Below are positions 9,086-16,159 of a stretch of 64,000 nt of DNA, in pieces. Each line of letters starts with the position of its first letter. Positions within the stretch are counted from its first letter, which is position 1. Both the position numbers and the translations under genes were made by a program. Source of the stretch: Bacteroidota bacterium (GTDB lineage Bacteria > Bacteroidota > Bacteroidia > Cytophagales > Spirosomataceae); contig JAIUOF010000002.1 in assembly GCA_020161355.1 (NCBI GenBank), forward strand, positions 620,001 to 684,000, read 5' to 3'. The notes under the pieces are model-generated. The model worked only from the letters and a program-made list of their open reading frames with translations. It did not search any database and was not told the DNA's origin.

Positions 9086-10669
9086 TTACTGTTTTCCGGT
9101 GATTTCTATTGCCATCTTTACAGCGTTGTAGGCATTCACTATTCCGCCTGTATTACAAAGATCTGTAAATTCTGCTTTCTCTTTCCCGCCAGGAATATTA
9201 ACTTTTAAATCATCTATTTTCTCAGCCGAGTTCAGGATTATTTGTTTGATTTGGGCAGCATTAAGAGTCGGAAAATACGACTTTAACAAAGCTGCAACAC
9301 CAGCCACTGTGGGTGAGGCCATGCTCGTACCCTGTTTTTCTTCATATCTGGAACCTGGAACAGTGGAGAATATTGCCACACCCGGAGCAAAAACGTCTAC
9401 GCCTTTTTTTCCATAGTTACTGAAATCAGCAGGTAACTCCTCTCCTTCTACAAAGTTGGAGGCCCCCACCACTATCCAGTTTTTGATTTCGCTTCCATTG
9501 AGTAGCTCTCTATCAGGGTAATGCTTAACCAAATCCACATTTTCGTTTTCATTTCCGGCGGCAGAAACCAACAAAACCCCTTTCGACTCAGCATATTTAA
9601 CGGCTTCATCAACCCATTTTTTTTCGGGCGAATAAGCTTTTCCAAAGCTCATATTAATCACTTGAGCTCCATTATCTACGGCATATTTGATGGCATTTGC
9701 TACATCTTTATCACGTTCGTCACCATTTGGTACACACCTTATTACCATTATTTTGACATTATCTGCCACCCCTTTAACTCCTTTTTCGTTTTTGCGGTTT
9801 GCACCGATAATTCCCGCCACATGGGTACCATGCATGGCATCTGGACCCATAACTTCATTATTCCCATAAGACCCATAGCCCAGTTCGCTTAAATTGTCTC
9901 CTATTATTTCTCTCGGATTAAAACCGGGATTAAGATTAAACTCCAGCTGCTCTTTAAAATGATTTACGCCATCAACAAGGTCGGCTTTTGTGGCACCCAT
10001 GGCGATCATGTTTAGCCAGGCTTGCTTAGCTGATCTGACCGAACGATCCACATCGGCTTCATTGATTTTCACTACATCTTCCTTGGTTAACTCCTCTTTT
10101 CCAACCACTTTTTTGAGCACTTCCTCGGCTTTTGTCACCCTGTCGAGCATTCCCTGATACAAGGGAAGGTACTGCTGTGCTTCATTTCTTTCTTCTTCAA
10201 TATTCTTTTTAAGCGTCTGCAAAAGCTGGAATTCTGCTTTATTTTTTTTGACAAGCTTCTTTTTAGGATTTCCTCCGAATTTACCTTCCAGATTTTTAAG
10301 AATCCTTACGCTTTCCAGCTGCTCCTGGTTAATATCCCGACCATCTTTTGCTCCAATAAAATCCCAACCGTTGATGTCGTCAATAAAACCATTTTTGTCA
10401 TCATCGATTCCATTTCCTGCAATTTCGCCCTTATTAATCCAGATATTACTTTTGAGGTCCTCGTGCTCAATATCGATTCCAGAATCAATAACACCCACTA
10501 TGACTGTATTGGACTTCTTATCTTTTAGCAATTCGCGGTAGGCTTTTTCGGTACTCATCCCTCTTACTCCATCTTCTTTCAGGTCAAGGTTATGCCAGTT
10601 GAATTTTGTTTTTAATTCCTGAGAAAAAGACAAAAAAGGAACAAAAATCAGAATGAGTATTTTTTTCAT
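9086..10669 (-). CDS. Exported S8 (subtilisin-like) serine peptidase
   Basis: This is a secreted or periplasmic subtilase of 527 residues. A signal peptide ends near LSFSQ. The catalytic triad is visible: Asp62 in VIDSGIDIEHED, His280 in HGTHVAGIIGA and Ser449 in GTSMASPTVAG, with the oxyanion Asn in SAAGNENEN. Between Asp62 and His280 lies an insertion of about 140 residues, rich in Lys/Glu and probably helical (about 115-255), much longer than in subtilisin. No C-terminal sorting domain is evident after the catalytic core. The substrate is unknown. Confidence 0.92.
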   Translation of the reverse strand: MKKILILIFVPFLSFSQELKTKFNWHNLDLKEDGVRGMSTEKAYRELLKDKKSNTVIVGVIDSGIDIEHEDLKSNIWINKGEIAGNGIDDDKNGFIDDINGWDFIGAKDGRDINQEQLESVRILKNLEGKFGGNPKKKLVKKNKAEFQLLQTLKKNIEEERNEAQQYLPLYQGMLDRVTKAEEVLKKVVGKEELTKEDVVKINEADVDRSVRSAKQAWLNMIAMGATKADLVDGVNHFKEQLEFNLNPGFNPREIIGDNLSELGYGSYGNNEVMGPDAMHGTHVAGIIGANRKNEKGVKGVADNVKIMVIRCVPNGDERDKDVANAIKYAVDNGAQVINMSFGKAYSPEKKWVDEAVKYAESKGVLLVSAAGNENENVDLVKHYPDRELLNGSEIKNWIVVGASNFVEGEELPADFSNYGKKGVDVFAPGVAIFSTVPGSRYEEKQGTSMASPTVAGVAALLKSYFPTLNAAQIKQIILNSAEKIDDLKVNIPGGKEKAEFTDLCNTGGIVNAYNAVKMAIEITGKQ

Positions 10670-10689
10670 TTTTAAAAAATTATATTAAA

Positions 10690-10711
10690 AAAAGAGCTCG
10701 ATGGCTCTTTT
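10690..10711 (-). terminator. Hairpin with T run between the trans-sulfuration and subtilase genes
   Basis: AAAAGAGC and GCTCTTTT pair around a 6-nt loop and on the minus strand run into further T residues. It would end transcription of the gene at 10806-11948. Because candidate -7 elements for the subtilase lie upstream of it (around 10749 and 10780), it might instead act as an attenuator in the subtilase leader. Confidence 0.6.
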
Positions 10712-10805
10712 AACGAAACTTATTGAAAATAAATATTTCTTTGAATATCAAAATTAGGTACCTGACAAAATCAGGATGACAAAATTAAATATTTTTGGTT
10801 ACAAA

Positions 10806-11948
10806 TCATCCAAGTGCCTGCTTAAAATCTGCAATTAAATCTTGCAAATTTTCTATTCCTACAGAAACTCTCAACAAATTGGCAGGAAGCGTGGAATCTT
10901 TACCTTCGTAAGTTCTCCGATGATCTACCAGGCTTTCAACTCCGCCCAGACTGGTGGCATTTTTGAATACTTTTAATCTGGCTGCCACAGCTTTACAGTT
11001 TTCTTCATCACCTTCAATTAGCACTGAAAGCATGCCTCCAAAACCGTTAACCATTTGTTTCTGTGCAATTTTATGTCCCTCATTTGATTTGAGTCCGGGA
11101 TAAAATACCTGCAAAATTTTGGGGTGACTTTCCAAATAACCTGCCAACCCCATGGCATTTTCGGCATGACGGGGCATTCTGAGATGAAAAGTAGCCAAAC
11201 TGCGATTGAGCAACCAACAGTCAAAAGGCGAAGGAACCGCCCCGCCGGTAATCTGATATTCTTTAATTTTTGCGAAAAAAGTTTCATCCTTTTCCTCTTT
11301 CCACATCAAAGCACCTCCCACAACATCAGAATGCCCACCGAAATATTTGGTGGTGGAATGCATCACAAGGTCACATCCTAAATCAAGAGGTTTGGAAAAA
11401 TAAGGAGTTGCCCAGGTGTTGTCACAGGCTACTAAAATATTCTTATGTTTCTTTGAAAGTTTCAGTATTGCATCAATGTCAGTAATTTTAAGTTTTGGAT
11501 TTGAAGGAGTTTCTACCCAAATCAACCTTGTTTCCGGCAAAATCGAAGAATCAACTTCCTCAATGTCTGCCATATTTATTTCAGATAAAGTAATACCCGT
11601 ATTGTTGCCCAATAGTTTTAAAGCAGAGCGAGTGCCGTAATAGATGTCATCAGGAATAATCACATGCGAACCTGCCGGAAGAGCCTGAAAAACAGCATAT
11701 GTTGCCGCCTGACCGGAGGAAAATGCCAGAGCTTTCAAGCCATTTTCAAGTAATGCCAGTTTCTTTTCAAGCTGCCTCCGATTGGGGTTGGAAGAACGGG
11801 AATAAATATCTCCTCCCGGTACAAAATTTCCGTCAGAACCTCTTTCAAAGGTTGTACTTAGGATGATTGGTGAAACTACTGGTTCTGAATGAACCTCAGG
11901 GGATATACCGCTTACGAGAAGGGTTTCAAGATTTAATTTTTCCGGCAT
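10806..11948 (-). CDS. PLP-dependent trans-sulfuration enzyme (cystathionine gamma-synthase/lyase type)
   Basis: This Cys/Met metabolism PLP enzyme of 380 residues is in the cystathionine beta/gamma-lyase, gamma-synthase and methionine gamma-lyase superfamily. Seen are YSRSSNPNRRQLEKKLA (phosphate-binding region near residue 49), the pyridine-stacking DDIYYGTR, VETPSNP, and the PLP lysine in HSTTKYFGGHSD (Lys201). The ATG at 11948 is chosen because the only upstream in-frame start is a TTG that falls inside a -7 promoter element. The motif set does not separate synthase from lyase. It is followed by a hairpin terminator. Confidence 0.88.
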   Translation of the reverse strand: MPEKLNLETLLVSGISPEVHSEPVVSPIILSTTFERGSDGNFVPGGDIYSRSSNPNRRQLEKKLALLENGLKALAFSSGQAATYAVFQALPAGSHVIIPDDIYYGTRSALKLLGNNTGITLSEINMADIEEVDSSILPETRLIWVETPSNPKLKITDIDAILKLSKKHKNILVACDNTWATPYFSKPLDLGCDLVMHSTTKYFGGHSDVVGGALMWKEEKDETFFAKIKEYQITGGAVPSPFDCWLLNRSLATFHLRMPRHAENAMGLAGYLESHPKILQVFYPGLKSNEGHKIAQKQMVNGFGGMLSVLIEGDEENCKAVAARLKVFKNATSLGGVESLVDHRRTYEGKDSTLPANLLRVSVGIENLQDLIADFKQALG

Positions 11949-11966
11949 TCGATTTATTAAAAAATA

Positions 11967-11974
11967 CAAATGTA
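11967..11974 (-). promoter_or_regulatory. Candidate -7 element for the trans-sulfuration gene
   Basis: The minus strand reads TACATTTG (TAnnTTTG) 18 bp before the ATG at 11948, implying a very short leader. A possible TTG lies only 14 bp further upstream. Confidence 0.4.
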
Positions 11975-11987
11975 AAAAATAAACCCG

Positions 11988-13349
11988 TCAATTCACGATT
12001 TTAAAAGCAATACCGGTGGCGTTGGAACCTTTATTTTTACCTTTCATTATGATTTGGCTCTCATCTACACCTCTCTCAATAAGAGCCTCACGAAAAGCAT
12101 AAGCACGGTCTTCACTTAAGGTAGCATTTGTGCCTGACAACATGGTAATCTGAACCGTTTTTCCGGAATTGGCCAATTGAGAGGCTATCTTTTTCACATC
12201 CGAAAAGTCTGAAACTTCAGCACTGCCACTTTTAAAAGTACTTGCAACCGGGCTATTGTAGCCTGAGGGTACTGAAAAAGCCTGAGGCTTAGTGGTTTCG
12301 GATTCCGACTTCATGGTTTCAGTCGATTTTAATTCCGTTTTTTTAGTCGATTGATTAAGATTTGACCCGGAATTTTTGCTTTCTGATTTAAGTGTCGCGT
12401 CCGCCTTTGTGGACAGGGGCTTGGGCTGTGCTACCACTGTATTTTCTGATTTTGCTACTTCCGTTTGATTCTCAGATGCCGGCATGGAAGCCGTTTTTTC
12501 TACGGGATCCACTTTATTAACTTCAGGAGGCAAGTTGGCAACAGTAGAATCGGGCAAAAAGTCTTCAGGCCTTAATTCTACTTCTTTTTCTTTGAATACA
12601 GGTGTTAAACCTATATTTTCCTTTTCTTTGATTTTGTTTTTAAACCAGTATCCTAAAGCAAAAATTCCGACCACGCCCAGAATCAACCATGGAATTATAA
12701 TTCCCCAGTTGACTGATGATTTTTGGGATTTGGGCTTTTCTACCTTTATTTTTTCTTTTACAGGAGTAATCTTTTCCGGAACAACGGGTGCAGTATAGTT
12801 TGATTTTTTAACTTCCTTTTTTACAGGGAAAATATTACTTATAGCCGGAGGAAGCGACTGAAAAACTGAATCAGAAATATCGGAAAACCAATTTTTCAAA
12901 CCTGAAACATCCAGATTATTTTCCTTAACCCTCTTGCCTATATATCCCAAAACTAAAGGTGCAGCCAGGCTCAAAAGAGATGATGCACTCGTTTTCCTGA
13001 CCTCAGCGATCTTTGAAATTTTTTCCACCACATCATTGGAGGAATTTTTCAAAAAATGATTTACTATATTATTGCCTATTGTAATGAGGAGCTGCGTTTT
13101 TTCATTGTTGGTCGAGAAATTCTCAAGATTTTTGAAAATTTCACCGGTATGTCCACCATCATTCAGAATTCCAAGTATGCCTTTTACATCCTGGTCCGTT
13201 GCCGAGAATTTGAGCAAACCAGCCATAAATGCTTTCAAACTGAGCTGCAAACCAGAATTTACATCAGAAGATTTCTCACCGAAAAACTGAGAAAAGTTTT
13301 CGATGGTTGCTGAGGATACAGAATTTTTGATGTCATTAACAAAATCCAT
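11988..13349 (-). CDS. DUF937 membrane protein with OmpA-like C-terminal domain
   Basis: The 453-residue protein has three parts. Residues 1-180 form a helical DUF937-type domain (NSGLQLSLKAFMAGLLKFS, LLSLAAPLVLGYIGKRV). One transmembrane helix follows at about 216-237 (WGIIIPWLILGVVGIFALGY). A long Ser/Lys/Thr/Glu linker leads to a C-terminal region (about 375-453) with LSEDRAYAFREALIERGVDE, resembling OmpA-like peptidoglycan-binding domains. With a single helix the N-terminal domain should be cytoplasmic and the C-terminal one periplasmic. The function is unknown; the domain reading is by pattern. Confidence 0.78.
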   Translation of the reverse strand: MDFVNDIKNSVSSATIENFSQFFGEKSSDVNSGLQLSLKAFMAGLLKFSATDQDVKGILGILNDGGHTGEIFKNLENFSTNNEKTQLLITIGNNIVNHFLKNSSNDVVEKISKIAEVRKTSASSLLSLAAPLVLGYIGKRVKENNLDVSGLKNWFSDISDSVFQSLPPAISNIFPVKKEVKKSNYTAPVVPEKITPVKEKIKVEKPKSQKSSVNWGIIIPWLILGVVGIFALGYWFKNKIKEKENIGLTPVFKEKEVELRPEDFLPDSTVANLPPEVNKVDPVEKTASMPASENQTEVAKSENTVVAQPKPLSTKADATLKSESKNSGSNLNQSTKKTELKSTETMKSESETTKPQAFSVPSGYNSPVASTFKSGSAEVSDFSDVKKIASQLANSGKTVQITMLSGTNATLSEDRAYAFREALIERGVDESQIIMKGKNKGSNATGIAFKIVN

Positions 13350-13520
13350 TTCGTATTTTTTTGTTGGTATAACGACTTAAGGCTAATTATTTTAAAATAT
13401 CAATTCTAATACAATGAAGTCAAAAAACAAAAACCATGCCCAGAGCATCAAAAATGACATTTTGATAAAAACGAAATTATGGCGATGATATTTACTTTCA
13501 AAAGCCGGTAAAAAAAGAAA

Positions 13521-13539
13521 ATCCCCGAAAGTCGGGGAT
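13521..13539 (-). terminator. Terminator of the lipoprotein gene
   Basis: ATCCCCGA pairs with TCGGGGAT around a 3-nt loop. On the minus strand it is followed by TTTTC and seven T residues. It lies about 50 bp past the stop of the lipoprotein gene. The 239-bp gap it sits in holds no other feature. Confidence 0.85.
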
Positions 13540-13588
13540 TTCTTGATACCACTAGGATTATTAGTTAATTGCACTTAAGCCAAGGCTA

Positions 13589-14386
13589 TTATTTGCAGCC
13601 AAACACATAACTTAGTGTTTCGGTCGCTTTTTTGCCATTTTTCGTTGACACTGTCTCCGATTGGGTTGGCAACCCATTGTTATCATACAGATAAGCAATA
13701 TTTATTTGCTCGCTTATTTTACCTTTTTCGTCATAAACCTTTCCGGCGATCATGTTATTTTCTCCGAAATATGAAAAGAAGTTATTGGCTATACCTACAA
13801 AGCCTAAAGCGGCAGTTTTGTAAACATCAGGAAGGAATTGTTTCTTGTTATCAAATTTTTCTCCAACAAAAGCAAGCTGCTCTCCATCATTATCAATGGC
13901 AGAGAATACTTTTGATACATTATTGTTTACATATTCCAATCTTGTTTTACCCGAAACCTTTTTACCAAACATCTCAACTGTGGTCACTACTGCAGCCAAA
14001 CGATTATTTTCATTATATGAGAATTCGTTGGTCATAAATTTGAAACCATTGATTGACACATTGCTTTTAGTAATAATGTTGTTTGCTCCATATTCAAACT
14101 TCACCAAATATTTTTCAGATGAGTTTTCAGTAGTAATTTCCATCGACTCGGCCAGGTTTTTATTGTTATATCTGAAAATCACGATAGTTGGAATAGAATC
14201 ACGACTAAATACTCTGATCAATTTTGTTCCCAACCACTCATAATTTCTAATATTTCCTTTTGGCCCATCCACCGACATCAAGGGACACTTTGTGTTGCTG
14301 ACCGGGGTGGCGTCTTTTTTCTTACATGAATAATTCAATGTAGAAAAAGCGACCATTGCCAATATTAATAGCTTTGAAATTTTCAC
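13589..14386 (-). CDS. Putative lipoprotein, YD-like/DUF4595-style repeats
   Basis: This exported lipoprotein has a signal peptide ending in the lipobox LNYSC, then KKKDA and a beta-rich region with repeating Tyr/Asn-Asn/Gly units (FRYNNKNLAESM, FEYGANNIITKS, EFSYNENNRLAAV). It resembles bacterial DUF4595 or YD-repeat-like surface lipoproteins. Two starts are possible: TTG at 14413 or GTG at 14386. The GTG gives a signal peptide of normal length (VKISKLLILAMVAFSTLNYS) and is used here. The gene stands alone with its own terminator. The lipoprotein at 56826-57587 has the same general design. Confidence 0.7.
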   Translation of the reverse strand: MKISKLLILAMVAFSTLNYSCKKKDATPVSNTKCPLMSVDGPKGNIRNYEWLGTKLIRVFSRDSIPTIVIFRYNNKNLAESMEITTENSSEKYLVKFEYGANNIITKSNVSINGFKFMTNEFSYNENNRLAAVVTTVEMFGKKVSGKTRLEYVNNNVSKVFSAIDNDGEQLAFVGEKFDNKKQFLPDVYKTAALGFVGIANNFFSYFGENNMIAGKVYDEKGKISEQINIAYLYDNNGLPTQSETVSTKNGKKATETLSYVFGCK

Positions 14387-14946
14387 TGTCTTAATTTTTA
14401 TAAATACACTCAATAACGTATTGCTTTGAAATACACAAAAACCGTACCGTTTGAGTGATCAGACAGGAACTAAAAGTATAAAAACGAAGATAAAACAGAC
14501 ATAAGTACCTGTATTTAAGTACTTTAAAATTTTAAAAAATAATTAAGATTTTTCTAAAAATATAGGTACCCCTACCCTGGAGAAGTGTTCAAATTTTGGA
14601 AAGTCTTAACTAATAATCCTACAAATATTGGAATGTCAATTACCATGCCAAAAAGATAAAAAATATGATTTAACGGTAGTGATTTTTCATAATTCATGAA
14701 ATTGAATATAAAATTTTTGAAAAACAGCCATGATTCAATGTTTCAATAATGTTAATAATTTTAACAAAAAGCCAGCATAAATATCACACTTTCAAATACA
14801 TAAATATACCATCCAATAAAAAAATGGGCGTGCTAAAAAGTCTGACAAGCGAAATGTGTTTTTTTTTTACCTATTTGAAACTTTTATGGTAAATTGCAAC
14901 ATATTTAAAACAAACTATAGGAAAGGATCTTTTCTACAACTTAAGA
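14387..14946. other. 560-bp AT-rich intergenic region
   Basis: This region separates the divergent lipoprotein and response-regulator genes. It contains homopolymer A and T tracts (a T run near 14860) and short AT-rich palindromic stretches. I see no coding potential, no convincing TAnnTTTG element near the response-regulator start and no -24/-12 sigma-54 promoter. It presumably holds both promoters. Confidence 0.6.
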
Positions 14947-16110
14947 ATGGCCAAAATATTAGTAATTGATGATGAAAAAACCATCCGGGACGCGTTGAGA
15001 GATATCCTGGAGTATGAAGGCTATGACGTAGATGAAGCCAAAGACGGACAAGAAGGCCTTGACATGGTGATGAACAGCCTCTATGATGTTGCACTTTGTG
15101 ATATCAAAATGCCAAAAATGGATGGCCTGGATGTGCTTCTTAAAGCGAAAGAAGAGGGGGTTATTACCCAATTTGTTATGGTTTCGGCTTTTGGAAATGT
15201 TGAGAACGCCGTAGAAGCAACTAAAAGAGGAGCGTTTGATTTTATCACCAAGCCACCTGATTTGAACCGTTTGTTGGTAACCGTTAGAAATGCCATTGAG
15301 AAATCAAATGATATTGAAGTAATAAAAACCCTTAAAAAGCGGGTTTATAAACTCAATGAGATTGTGGGTGAGTCGCCACAAATCACGAAAGTAAAAGAAA
15401 CGATTGACAGAGTAGCACCTACGGAAGCCCGTATCCTGGTTACAGGCCCCAACGGGTCAGGTAAAGAGATGGTAGCCAAGCAAATACACGAAAAGAGCAA
15501 TCGTCTTAAGAAACCATTGGTTGAGGTAAACTGTGCAGCCATACCGTCTGAACTCATTGAAAGCGAACTTTTTGGACACGAAAAAGGAGCTTTTACTTCC
15601 GCTATTAAACAGCGTATCGGTAAGTTTGAACAAGCCGACAATGGTACACTTTTCCTCGATGAAATTGGTGACATGAGTCTGTCAGCACAGGCCAAAGTGC
15701 TTAGGGCTTTGCAGGAAAGCAAGATTACTCGCGTTGGGGGCGAAAAGGAAATAAAAATAAACGTAAGGATTATCGCTGCCACCAATAAGGACTTGAAAAA
15801 GGAAATTGCGGAGGGTAACTTCCGGGAGGACTTATACCATCGTCTTAATGTAATTCCGATATATGTGCCACCTTTGGCCGAAAGAAAAGACGATATTCCT
15901 TTGCTTGCCGACAAGTTCCTGAGTGACGTGGCAGACGAATACGGTGATCAAATGAAATCTTTCTCTCCCGAGGCAATGGAATACATGAAAAACCTCCCTT
16001 GGACCGGAAATGTACGTGAATTACGGAACGTGGTTGAGCGTTTGGTGATTATGTGCGACCAGGTGATAAGTGTGGATGAAGTGAAACTTTATGCCGGTTT
16101 AGGTTTGTAA
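14947..16110 (+). CDS. Response regulator with sigma-54-type AAA+ domain, no DNA-binding domain
   Basis: The 387-residue protein of the NtrC class has a receiver domain (1-120; acid pocket Asp8/Asp9, phospho-acceptor Asp52 in CDIKMPKMDG) and an AAA+ domain with Walker A GPNGSGKE (167-174), Walker B TLFLDEIGD (234-242), the arginine-finger region REDLYHRLNVIP and WTGNVRELRN. The sigma-54 contact loop, GAFTGA in most family members, is GAFTSA (214-219). The protein stops about 20 residues after the AAA+ lid, without the usual Fis-type helix-turn-helix. It may bind sigma-54 RNA polymerase from solution or regulate in another way. No histidine kinase gene is adjacent. Confidence 0.9.
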   Translation: MAKILVIDDEKTIRDALRDILEYEGYDVDEAKDGQEGLDMVMNSLYDVALCDIKMPKMDGLDVLLKAKEEGVITQFVMVSAFGNVENAVEATKRGAFDFITKPPDLNRLLVTVRNAIEKSNDIEVIKTLKKRVYKLNEIVGESPQITKVKETIDRVAPTEARILVTGPNGSGKEMVAKQIHEKSNRLKKPLVEVNCAAIPSELIESELFGHEKGAFTSAIKQRIGKFEQADNGTLFLDEIGDMSLSAQAKVLRALQESKITRVGGEKEIKINVRIIAATNKDLKKEIAEGNFREDLYHRLNVIPIYVPPLAERKDDIPLLADKFLSDVADEYGDQMKSFSPEAMEYMKNLPWTGNVRELRNVVERLVIMCDQVISVDEVKLYAGLGL

Positions 16111-16131
16111 TCTTTCAGAAATAATATTCTT

Positions 16132-16156
16132 AAAAAGCCCCGATTCGGGGCTTTTT
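16132..16156. terminator. Bidirectional terminator
   Basis: AAAAAGCCCCG (16132-16142) and CGGGGCTTTTT (16146-16156) form a perfect 11-bp stem with a 3-nt loop. The A and T tracts serve both the response regulator (+) and the convergent glycosidase (-). Confidence 0.92.
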
Positions 16157-16159
16157 AGT

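Noticed and set aside
13392..13574. 60-codon ORF on the minus strand after the lipoprotein gene
   Set aside because: It covers the terminator hairpin and has no recognisable features.
14885..14905. TGG...TTGCA upstream of the response regulator as a sigma-54 promoter
   Set aside because: The GG and GC elements are only 6 bp apart, not the required 10.
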